Shown here: positions 55,577-63,057 of the stretch, piece by piece
Layout of the letters: each line of letters begins with the position of its first letter
Numbering within the stretch: position 1 is the stretch's first letter
Assembly: GCF_030412915.1 (NCBI RefSeq)
Contig: NZ_JAUHJR010000004.1
Coordinates: 1-64,000, forward strand
Length of the DNA: 64,000 nucleotides
Direction: 5' to 3'
Source of the DNA: Nocardioides abyssi
GTDB lineage: Bacteria; Actinomycetota; Actinomycetes; Propionibacteriales; Nocardioidaceae
Notes under the pieces: model-generated
Told to the model about the DNA's origin: nothing
What the model saw: only the letters and a program-made list of their open reading frames with translations
The model's database searches: none
Position numbers and translations under genes: made by a program

Positions 55577-56464
55577 GTGACCCAGGGCCGACACAAACGT
55601 CAACGGCGCCCCTTGACGCTGAGCCGTCGTGTTTGCGCGCCGCTGGCTGCGAGCGTCACGGTCGCCGTGGTTGCGGTGGGCGCCGTGAGTGCTGCCGACA
55701 TCCCTGGAGTCGACGACTCGACCGCAACCGCCGCCGGACGTGGCGCCGAACCCGCAGCCATCGGCGCGATCGGTGCGTCCTGGCTCCGTGCCGAGGAACG
55801 CCATCAGGTGGTCTCGCGCTCGGCATCGCGACTCGAACGCCAGCCCAGCAGGGTTGATCGGCTGCTGTCGGCCGATGCCACGCGTGCTGCCGTTCGCGGC
55901 GCCGACACCACGCTGTGGGCTCGCGCGGACCTGAATCTGTGGGACGCACCCGGGAAGAACGCAGCGCAGATCGGGCTGCTCGAGGCCGGCGAGAGTGTGC
56001 TTGTCACGGGGCGCGACTTGTTCGGGCGCGAGGAGGTAGTCGTCGATGACCGCGCGCTGTGGGTCACCGCCGGCTACCTGCAACAAGACGAGCCGGGCCC
56101 TCAGCCCCCGGTGACCGGCACGTGCTCGAACGGCACCTCCGTGCCCGCCGCCGTAAGCGCCAACATCAAGGCGGTTCACGGCGCGGTGTGTGCCGCCTTC
56201 CCCGAGATCACTACCTACGGAACCCTGCGAAGCGATGGCGAACACGCCCAAGGAATCGCTGTCGACATCATGGTCAGCGGCTCCCGGGGGTGGGAGGTGG
56301 CCCGGTTTGTGCGAGAGAACGCCGGCCGTCTCGGCGTCTCTTACGTCATTCATGCTCGAAACATCTGGTCTGTGCAGCGAACCAATGAGGGATGGCGCGG
56401 TATGGAGGACCGTGGATCGGTCACGGCCAACCACTATGACCACGTCCACGTGACGACGTACTGA
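55577..56464 (+). CDS. Secreted SH3-like/ARB_07466-type C-terminal domain protein
   Basis: 295 residues. The N-terminal signal or anchor is LAASVTVAVVAVGAVSAADIPG. A helical segment (WLRAEERHQVVSRSASRLERQ) and an SH3-like domain (LWARADLNLWDAPGKNAAQIGLLEAGESVLVTGRDL) follow. The C-terminal domain SANIKAVHGAVCAAFPEITTYGTLRSDGEHAQGIAVDIMVSG ... HYDHVHVTTY has the H-x6-D and H-x-H layout of M15/VanY-related folds, as in the ARB_07466-like domain. It may act on peptidoglycan or be a catalytically altered relative. GTG 55577 has AAAGGA 6 nt upstream. Confidence 0.75.
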   Translation: MTQGRHKRQRRPLTLSRRVCAPLAASVTVAVVAVGAVSAADIPGVDDSTATAAGRGAEPAAIGAIGASWLRAEERHQVVSRSASRLERQPSRVDRLLSADATRAAVRGADTTLWARADLNLWDAPGKNAAQIGLLEAGESVLVTGRDLFGREEVVVDDRALWVTAGYLQQDEPGPQPPVTGTCSNGTSVPAAVSANIKAVHGAVCAAFPEITTYGTLRSDGEHAQGIAVDIMVSGSRGWEVARFVRENAGRLGVSYVIHARNIWSVQRTNEGWRGMEDRGSVTANHYDHVHVTTY

Positions 56465-56579
56465 TGATCAGATCGCCCGGCACCGCGCGCAGTCCTCACC
56501 TTGGCGGGGTGACGCTGAGGGCGTGGAATCGGAGTCTAGGCATGACCGTCGGTGAGCGGACGGCCGGTGGAGGCGTGCG

Positions 56580-57056
56580 GTGGTGACCGGCGACAAGCGC
56601 GCAACGAGGCCCTACCGCGAGCGACTCCGCCTGCCGATGCGTTGGTGGTTGGTCGTGTGGCTGATGTTGGCGTCGTTCTGGCTCGCTCTAGCGGTGGCTG
56701 TTCCTCCGGTCGTGCTGTGGGCGTCGACCAGTGCGCTTGTCGCAGCGATCGTTGGGCCGCTCCTTGGGTGGGGTTCGGCTGTGGTCGCTGTAGACGCCGG
56801 TGTGTTGCGGGCCGGCCGAGCGCGCATCGACGTCGACCTGCTGGGCGTGGTCACGGCCCTGGATCGCGACGAAACGCGACTGCTGGCCGGGCGGGACGCC
56901 GACCCGCGCGCGTACCTGTTGCTGCGCCCGTACCTGGCTGACGCAGTCCGCGTCGGCATCGCGGATCCACGCGACCCCACCCCGTATTGGATGATCAGCA
57001 CTCGTCACCCGGAGCGGCTCGCCGCGGCAATCACGTCTAGGCGGAGCAGCTCCTAG
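56580..57056 (+). CDS. DUF3093 family membrane protein
   Basis: 158 residues. Two N-terminal transmembrane helices (WWLVVWLMLASFWLALAVAVPPVVLW and STSALVAAIVGPLLGWGS) are followed by a soluble region with LGVVTALDRDETRLLAGRDADPRAYLLLRPYLADAVRVGIADPRDPTPYWMISTRHPERLAAAI, the DUF3093 signature. It is a conserved actinobacterial protein of unknown function, usually chromosomal. GGAGG at 56569-56573 supports GTG 56580 or 56583. Confidence 0.85.
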   Translation: MVTGDKRATRPYRERLRLPMRWWLVVWLMLASFWLALAVAVPPVVLWASTSALVAAIVGPLLGWGSAVVAVDAGVLRAGRARIDVDLLGVVTALDRDETRLLAGRDADPRAYLLLRPYLADAVRVGIADPRDPTPYWMISTRHPERLAAAITSRRSSS

Positions 57057-57592
57057 CTGACCGCGAGGGCCGTGACGTCAGACCACATGACGACCGCCGA
57101 CGTGGACGAACGCCGGGGTGGCGGTTGCGTCCTGCTTGACGACAGGCCGCGCGGGCGCATCCAGGTGGCCCGCGGGCAACAGCCAGCGCGGGCGGCGCAG
57201 CCCGAGGCGGCCGCACCAGACGCCGAAACACCCTTAGGCGGCGATTGCCGCCGCGGCGCGTTCTTGAGGCTGGGGCCCGCGCTCGATGCACCGGGAACCC
57301 CGCGACCGCCTCGGGGACCGCGGAGACAGGAAGGCCTAGCCGGTCGGGTGAGCTCGGACCGCAGGAATTCGCAGGGCGCCTACGACCTCCGAGTCGCGGG
57401 CGGCTCGGGGCGTCGAAACGACGGCGTCCGATGAGTTCATCAACATCTGGGAGCCGAGGGTGATGACCGCTGCGGCCAAGCGGCGAACGGACGACACCGG
57501 TCATCACCGCTCGTCGGCGGACGCTGACGGAGGGTGTGGCGCGTTTGGTCCGGACCAGTTTCGCGCACAATCACGACCTGCCAGGCGAGCCG
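57057..57592. other. Gene-free region between DUF3093 and lnt
   Basis: 536 bp. Open frames exist on both strands but have Arg/Pro-rich, non-protein-like composition and no conserved motif or ribosome binding site. In many actinobacteria lnt is followed by a polyprenol-mannose synthase gene; no trace of one is visible here. Confidence 0.5.
57460..57507 (-). terminator. Hairpin downstream of lnt
   Basis: A 10-bp perfect inverted repeat gtgatgaccg/cggtcatcac with a 28-nt loop, about 85 nt beyond the lnt stop on the minus strand. It is a possible terminator. Confidence 0.4.
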
Positions 57593-59401
57593 TCAGCGCC
57601 TGGTAGGAGTCGGGCCCGGAGGCCGGCCGCTGAGCAGCCTGCCTGTCTGACGCCACACCCGCCCTGAGGCCGTCAGCAGCGCGACGAGCGCGGCGACGAG
57701 CACGAGCCGCGAGGGCCACGCACCCAGCCGGACCGCCCAGGTAGTTCGGGTAGTGGCCGGCACGCTCACCACCGCACTGTGAGCGCCGATGGTCGGCAAC
57801 TGCTCCGCCACAGTGCCATCGGAGCCGATGACCCCAGAGATGCCGTTGATGGACGCCACGATCACCGTGCGGCCCACCTCCACTGCCCGCGCGCGCGTGA
57901 TCGCCCACTGCTGCTCCGGTTGCGCAGTGCCAAGGAACATCGCGTTGCTGGTCTGCACTACCGCGAGTTCAGCTCCGCGGGCCACCTGGTCACGAAGCAC
58001 CTCGTCGTAGGCGACGTCGAAACACAAGGCAACAGCGATCTTGGTGCCGCCGACTGACATCGGTTGCGGCGACGGCCCCGGTTGCATGTCCCGTGGGATC
58101 TGCGCCACGCGCGCCGAAACGCGGCTAGCCAGGGACCGAAGTGGCACATACTCCCCGAACGGCACCAGGTGCTGCTTGGTGTACCGCGCCGTCGGTCCGG
58201 CGGACGTCCATACGATTGACTGGTTCAACGCCTCATCGGCGCGGGCTCCATCGACGATCGACCCGGCCAGCAACGGTGCGCCGGCCAGTCGGGACGCGAG
58301 CTTGAGGCTTTCGCGCGCCGTATGGTCACGGTCAGGGTCGACTGCGGTCGCGTTCTCCGGCCACACCAGAAGGTCGAGCGCGGACGCCGAGACCTTCTCG
58401 TTGGCGCCGGCGCCCATCAGGTCCCGTGTCTGCGCAAGGTGGCGAGCCGTGACCGCCCGATGATGTGCGGCCACCTCGGTGCCAGAGCCCGGCACGCCGC
58501 CCTGCACGATCCCCACGGTGAGCTCTGAGGCCGCCTGGGCCTGCCCGCCAGGCTGCGTTGCCGCGCCACCCCCGGCCAGTGCGACGATCCCCGCTGCTGC
58601 GGTGAGTCCGCGGCGCAGCGGGGAGCTCGGGCTGCCTGCCTGCCGCCACGCCCAGCTCTGCTGACGCAGCCCACCGGAGAAGTTCGACCCCCCATTGCCG
58701 CGGACGCGGCCCGCCGCGACGAGTGCGGCCAAGCCGGCCGACATCACGGCGCCCATCAGGGCGATCAGCGTCCCGGTGGCGCTCACGCCAAGCACGCCGA
58801 GTGCCGACTGCCACGGCGTGTCAACAGCCGTGTAACCCAACCGAGCCCACGGCACTCCGCCCCACGGTTGAGTCGACCGTGCCAACTCGGCCGCCGTCCA
58901 CACGCACGCCACCCACAGCGGCGCTCCGGGCAGACGCCCAACGAGCGATATCCCCGCGCCGGCGAGCCCGAGCCAGCCGGCTTGCAACCCAGCGAGCGCT
59001 ACCCACGCCACAGGAGCGATCGACTCAGCCAGCCACCACAGCGTGATCCCGAAACACACCGCGCCGAAGACCACGCCCATCGCCGCGCCAAACCCGGCCC
59101 CTCGGCCCCGGCACGCCCAGAACAACAAGGCGACGCCGAGGGGGGCCAGGAGGGGCACTGACCACGGCGGGGACGCGCACGCGGTCAGCGCGCCGCCGAT
59201 CGCAGCGACGCCGACGCAGACAGGTTCGGACAACGGCGCGTCGCGGTGGAAGGGCGCAGCGTCACCGCGCCGCGACGTCGCCCTCGCCCCTGCTTGGGGC
59301 GGCTCGGCCGCGCGTCGTCTCCCGCCCCACCTTCCCGGCCGGGACACCCCTGGCGCCGCTGCCGTCCTCGGCGCCGTCTTGCCACCCGCCCCCGATGCCA
59401 C
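57593..59401 (-). CDS. lnt: Apolipoprotein N-acyltransferase, island copy
   Basis: 602 residues. About six to eight N-terminal transmembrane helices (PPWSVPLLAPLGVALLFWACRG ... GITLWWLAESIAPVAWVALAGLQAGWLGL) precede the nitrilase-like domain. The catalytic triad is Glu in LLVWPENATAVDPDRD, Lys in RYTKQHLVPFGEYVPL and Cys in VALCFDVAYDEVL. It N-acylates the lipid-modified Cys of lipoproteins. The N terminus has an extra about 55 basic residues. GTG 59401. It is divergent from resB, sharing a 38-bp promoter with the TACTA-N7-TAGTA dyad. Confidence 0.92.
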   Translation of the reverse strand: MASGAGGKTAPRTAAAPGVSRPGRWGGRRRAAEPPQAGARATSRRGDAAPFHRDAPLSEPVCVGVAAIGGALTACASPPWSVPLLAPLGVALLFWACRGRGAGFGAAMGVVFGAVCFGITLWWLAESIAPVAWVALAGLQAGWLGLAGAGISLVGRLPGAPLWVACVWTAAELARSTQPWGGVPWARLGYTAVDTPWQSALGVLGVSATGTLIALMGAVMSAGLAALVAAGRVRGNGGSNFSGGLRQQSWAWRQAGSPSSPLRRGLTAAAGIVALAGGGAATQPGGQAQAASELTVGIVQGGVPGSGTEVAAHHRAVTARHLAQTRDLMGAGANEKVSASALDLLVWPENATAVDPDRDHTARESLKLASRLAGAPLLAGSIVDGARADEALNQSIVWTSAGPTARYTKQHLVPFGEYVPLRSLASRVSARVAQIPRDMQPGPSPQPMSVGGTKIAVALCFDVAYDEVLRDQVARGAELAVVQTSNAMFLGTAQPEQQWAITRARAVEVGRTVIVASINGISGVIGSDGTVAEQLPTIGAHSAVVSVPATTRTTWAVRLGAWPSRLVLVAALVALLTASGRVWRQTGRLLSGRPPGPTPTRR

Positions 59402-59414
59402 CCCTCCACCCTTC

Positions 59415-59431
59415 TACTAGGGCAGATAGTA
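59415..59431. promoter_or_regulatory. TACTA-N7-TAGTA palindrome, BlaI/CopY-type operator candidate, site 2
   Basis: TACTA 59415-59419 and TAGTA 59427-59431, spacing 7 as at site 1. TAGTAT (59427-59432) is a good -10 for a leaderless resB transcript starting near the ATG at 59440. The reverse strand carries TAGTAG facing lnt. A repressor here would control both directions. Confidence 0.65.
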
Positions 59432-59439
59432 TGTCGGGG

Positions 59440-61170
59440 ATGGGTGATGAAGGCGCGTACCCGCTGAACAGTCCGAGCAGCGGCGCCGACGCGACCAAGG
59501 ACGAGACCGGGCGAGCCGCCGGCGCCGACCGGAGTGAGCTCGACCAGCCCGATGGGCGAGACGGCCGGGGCCCCGCCGTCGGCCCCGATGACTCTGGGGG
59601 CACCGCGGCCACCGCAGCCACCGACCCGCACCCGCCACCGGGAGAACTCGTCGCGTGGCTGCGATGGAGCTGGCGACGGTTGACCGCCATGCGCACGGCC
59701 GTGGTGCTGCTGATCCTCCTCGCGCTCTGCGCCATCCCCGGCTCCCTGCTCCCGCAGCGCGGAGTGGCCAGCGACCCCGCGGCGGTCCCACAGTACTTCC
59801 GCGACCATCCCGACCTAGCCCCATGGCTTGACCGCCTGTGGCTCTTTGAGGTCTACAGCGCGCCGTGGTTCGCTGCCATCTACGTCCTGCTGCTGATCTC
59901 GATGATTGGCTGCGTGCTGCCGCGCTGTCTCAAGCTGTGGCACGAGTACCGCGCCGCCCCGCCCGCAGCGCCGCGGCGCCTGTCCCGTGAGAGCCATCAC
60001 CAGCTGGTTCAGGTCGCCGACGCTGACCTCGCCCTGGACGCCGCCTCCGACGCGCTGCGCGGCCGACGATTCCGCGTCGCGGTCGCCGACGGCGAGGTCC
60101 GCGCCGAGAAGGGCCACCTCCGCGAGCTCGGCAACCTCGGCTTCCACCTGTCATTGCTGGTCCTGCTGGTCGGTGTCGCCGGCGGACGACTGTTCGGCTA
60201 CGAGGGCCGCGTCGCCGTCGTCGAAGGCGCGACCTTCACCAACGTCGCGTCCTCCTACGACGCCCTGACCCCAGCGCCCTGGGCGGATATTGCAGATCTG
60301 GAACCGCTGGACTTCACCCTGGAAAGGTTCGATGCCTCCTTCGAGACCAGTGGCCCTCGCTTCGGGGAGCCGCGCGACTTCGAGGCGGCCGTGGCCTACC
60401 GCAGCCCGGAAGCCGGTGACGGCACCTTCGCGATCCGGCCCAACCGCCCTCTTGACGTCGACGGCACGAAGTTCTTCCTCACCGGTCACGGCTACGCCCC
60501 CGAGCTGACGGTGCGGGACGGGGAGGGCAACGTGGCGATGTCGGGGCCCACCATTTTCCTGCCGATGGACCAGAACTTCACCTCCGACGGCGTCATCAAG
60601 GTTCCCGACGCCCGGCCGGCGTCGTTAGCGCTCCAGGGCTTGTTCTTGCCCACTGCGGTCCGCGGCGCAGAAGGTTTGGACACCTCGGCCTACCCCAACG
60701 CAGTGAACCCCCGGGTTCAGCTGGCAGCGTTCACCGGCGATCTTGGCCTCGACGAGGGCGCCTCGCAGTCGGTGTTCACCCTCGACGTCGACGACCTCGA
60801 GAAGGTCCGCGAACCCGACGGTGAAGTCTGGCGCGTCTCGCTGGCGCCCGGACAGACCGCCGAGCTGCCCAACGGGCTTGGATCGGTGACCTTCGATGGG
60901 GTGTCGCGGTTCGCCAACTTCCAGGTCGCCCGAGACCCCGGCAAGGAAGTCGCCCTGTTCGCTGCCGTGCTGCTCCTGCTCGGGCTCACGATTTCGTTGG
61001 GTGTGGCGCGTCGACGGCTGTGGGTGCGCCGGGTCGACGCGGTCACCCTCGAGGTCGGGGCCCGGTCGCTGGCACGTCGGCCGGTGCCCGCCGAGGAAAT
61101 CGAGGCGATCGTCGCCGCAGCCACCGCCGCAGTCATCCCCGCAACACCAGCAACGAAGGACCCTGCCTGA
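59440..61170 (+). CDS. resB: ResB-family cytochrome c maturation protein (System II)
   Basis: 576 residues. Transmembrane helices: TAMRTAVVLLILLALCAIPGSLLPQ, APWFAAIYVLLLISMIGCVLPRCLKLW, GFHLSLLVLLVGVAGGRLFGYEG and a C-terminal VALFAAVLLLLGLTISLGV. A large extracytoplasmic domain lies between helices 3 and 4. GSLLPQRG and GHLRELGNLGFHLSLL are family blocks. With CcsB it delivers haem to apocytochrome c. ATG 59440 is preferred because of the TAGTAT box; ATG 59431 lies inside the operator. It overlaps ccsB (TGATG). Confidence 0.9.
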   Translation: MGDEGAYPLNSPSSGADATKDETGRAAGADRSELDQPDGRDGRGPAVGPDDSGGTAATAATDPHPPPGELVAWLRWSWRRLTAMRTAVVLLILLALCAIPGSLLPQRGVASDPAAVPQYFRDHPDLAPWLDRLWLFEVYSAPWFAAIYVLLLISMIGCVLPRCLKLWHEYRAAPPAAPRRLSRESHHQLVQVADADLALDAASDALRGRRFRVAVADGEVRAEKGHLRELGNLGFHLSLLVLLVGVAGGRLFGYEGRVAVVEGATFTNVASSYDALTPAPWADIADLEPLDFTLERFDASFETSGPRFGEPRDFEAAVAYRSPEAGDGTFAIRPNRPLDVDGTKFFLTGHGYAPELTVRDGEGNVAMSGPTIFLPMDQNFTSDGVIKVPDARPASLALQGLFLPTAVRGAEGLDTSAYPNAVNPRVQLAAFTGDLGLDEGASQSVFTLDVDDLEKVREPDGEVWRVSLAPGQTAELPNGLGSVTFDGVSRFANFQVARDPGKEVALFAAVLLLLGLTISLGVARRRLWVRRVDAVTLEVGARSLARRPVPAEEIEAIVAAATAAVIPATPATKDPA

Positions 61171-62135
61171 TGACCTCCGCCGCCGACCTCGCACGACTCT
61201 CCGATGCCTTGGTCACCATAGCCCTGGCCGCGTTCGGGATCGCTTTAGTCGCGTTCGCTGTCTTTGGTGCCTTGGCCCGTCGCCAGCCTGCCGCAGAACC
61301 GGCCGCCGCAGCCGCCGCCGCCGCGCAGCCCACACAGCAGCTAGCCGCACAACACAACCTCGACGCGACGGCAGCCTCGGGCCGCTCGGGCCGCTCAGGC
61401 CGCGTCGAGCGAGCAGCGACGGTGATCCTCGCGTTCGCGACCGGCGTGCTCATCGCAGCCGTCGTCTGCCGCGGCCTCGCCGCCCAGCGGGTGCCGTGGG
61501 GCAACATGTACGAGTTCGGACTCACCGGCTCAGCGACCGCCGCTGTGGTGTTGGTGGGCAGTGTGCGCCGGCGCGCCGTCGGGCAGTTGGCGGCCTGGGT
61601 GATCGCGCTGATCCTCATCCTGCTCGGCGTCTCGGTGACCTCGCTGTACACCCCGGTTGATGATCTCGTACCCGTGCTGAACTCGCGGTGGCTGGTCGTC
61701 CACGTCGCTGCTGCCATCGTCGCCGGTGCCCTGTTCTGTGTGGGTGCGGTCGCCACCGTCGCGCACCTGGTGAGCGACAGCAGCCGGCGCCGACGCGCCC
61801 CGGGCGCCGCAGGCAACGATGCGGGCACGTCGGACACCTTCGCCGACTTCGCCGGAACCGTGCACCTGGTGGCGTTCCCGATCTGGACGTTCGCGGTCAT
61901 CGCCGGGGCGGTGTGGGCCGAGAACGCCTGGGGCCGCTACTGGGGCTGGGACCCCAAGGAGACCTGGGCCTTCATCACCTGGGTGTTCTACGCAGCCCAC
62001 CTACACGCCCTGTCGACAGCGAAGTGGCGTCGCCGCAGTGGCTATCTGGCCCTCGCGGGCTTCGCAGCGTTCCTGTTCAACTTCTTTGGAGTCAACATGT
62101 GGATCCCCGGCCTGCACTCCTACGCAGGGGTATGA
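61170..62135 (+). CDS. ccsB: Cytochrome c biogenesis protein CcsB/CcsA
   Basis: 321 residues, about eight transmembrane helices. The haem-handling motif WGWDPKETWAFITWVFYAAHLHAL (WWD-type) is preceded by VWAENAWGRY. RVPWGNMYEFGLTGSATAAVV and LNSRWLVVHVAAAIVAGALF supply the conserved His/Trp region. It forms the System II haem lyase with ResB. An Ala-rich cytoplasmic loop (AAEPAAAAAAAAQPTQQ) follows helix 1. GAAGGA at 61155-61160. Confidence 0.93.
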   Translation: MTSAADLARLSDALVTIALAAFGIALVAFAVFGALARRQPAAEPAAAAAAAAQPTQQLAAQHNLDATAASGRSGRSGRVERAATVILAFATGVLIAAVVCRGLAAQRVPWGNMYEFGLTGSATAAVVLVGSVRRRAVGQLAAWVIALILILLGVSVTSLYTPVDDLVPVLNSRWLVVHVAAAIVAGALFCVGAVATVAHLVSDSSRRRRAPGAAGNDAGTSDTFADFAGTVHLVAFPIWTFAVIAGAVWAENAWGRYWGWDPKETWAFITWVFYAAHLHALSTAKWRRRSGYLALAGFAAFLFNFFGVNMWIPGLHSYAGV

Positions 62136-62242
62136 GGGACATGAGTGCCACCTCCCAGACCCTGTCCACCGTGGTCATCGGCCTGTTCACACTCATCGCT
62201 ACGGCTCTGGCGATGTACTGGATCGCACGAGGCCGGCGATGA
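62132..62242 (+). CDS. 36-residue single-helix membrane protein between ccsB and copC
   Basis: MRDMSATSQTLSTVVIGLFTLIATALAMYWIARGRR: one clear transmembrane helix with a basic C terminus. ATG overlaps the ccsB stop (ATGA) and its TGA overlaps the copC ATG (ATGA), so it is fully coupled. An internal ATG at 62141 is an alternative start. It resembles subunit-type small proteins of membrane complexes, but no family is recognised. Confidence 0.6.
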   Translation: MRDMSATSQTLSTVVIGLFTLIATALAMYWIARGRR

Positions 62243-63057
62243 CGCATCCCGCGCCGACGACGGCCATGCCCCCACATCCTGCAGCCACCGCCCGCCCAGC
62301 GACGGCACTGGTAGTCCGGAGGGCAATTGCGGGGGCTGCGGCAGTGATGTACCGCTGGCTGGACGAGCACCGACAGCTGCGGCGGACGCTGGCCGGCACC
62401 GCGCTGGCTGGTGCCGTTCTGATCGGGGCATTGGCGCCGGCAGCCGCCCACACCGCACTGATCTTCATCGACCCGGCCGACGGCGCCCACGTGCCGGACC
62501 CACCAACCACCATCACCCTGGTCTTCTCCGAGCAGATGACGCCGGACCTGAGCACCGTCGCGGTGCGCGTCGACGGCGGGCCCGCGGTGCGTGCGCAGGT
62601 ACAGCGGGGGGCCAACACCAGCACGCTGATCGCCACGATCCCCGATTCGCTTAACGTCGCCGCAGACCGGGCCCAGGACTGGACGGTTGTCTACCGGGTG
62701 GTCTCGCGTGATGGACACCCGGTGACGGGCCAGAGCACCTTGAGGGTCGCGGCCACCCAAACGCCCGCCGGTGACAACCCCAGCAGCAACCCCGGCAGCA
62801 ACTCCGCCGACAGCCCCAGCGAAAGTGCCGACGGCGCTCGGACCAGCAAGGCGCCGGCCGCCGCAGGACCGCCGAGCACACCGGCGCCCTCCAACGCCGA
62901 CGAAGAGCCAACCTCTAACCCCGGCGCCGCCGAGACCCCGTCCGGCTCGACTGGCACGCCCTGGGCTGCGGTGCTCTTGGCCGGCGGAACACTGGCAGTC
63001 CTGCTGGTGCTCGCCGTGCTGGCGGCGGTTCGCCTGGCCCGCCGGACGGACCAGTGA
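62239..63057 (+). CDS. copC: CopC-domain copper resistance protein
   Basis: 272 residues. The signal region LAGTALAGAVLIGALAPAAAHTALIFIDPADGAHVPDPPTTITLVFSEQMTP gives a mature protein starting at or near His, as in CopC Cu(II) sites. RVVSRDGHPVTGQSTLRV is the second conserved block with the His. A long Ser/Pro/Asn-rich linker leads to a C-terminal transmembrane helix (PWAAVLLAGGTLAVLLVLAVLAAVRLARR). It binds extracytoplasmic copper and hands it to CopD. It overlaps copD by 4 nt. Confidence 0.9.
   Translation: MTHPAPTTAMPPHPAATARPATALVVRRAIAGAAAVMYRWLDEHRQLRRTLAGTALAGAVLIGALAPAAAHTALIFIDPADGAHVPDPPTTITLVFSEQMTPDLSTVAVRVDGGPAVRAQVQRGANTSTLIATIPDSLNVAADRAQDWTVVYRVVSRDGHPVTGQSTLRVAATQTPAGDNPSSNPGSNSADSPSESADGARTSKAPAAAGPPSTPAPSNADEEPTSNPGAAETPSGSTGTPWAAVLLAGGTLAVLLVLAVLAAVRLARRTDQ

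Noticed and set aside
57037-57570. Minus-strand open frame after lnt, considered as a remnant polyprenol-mannose synthase
   Set aside because: No glycosyltransferase GT2 motif and only Arg/Pro-rich composition, so treated as gene-free DNA.
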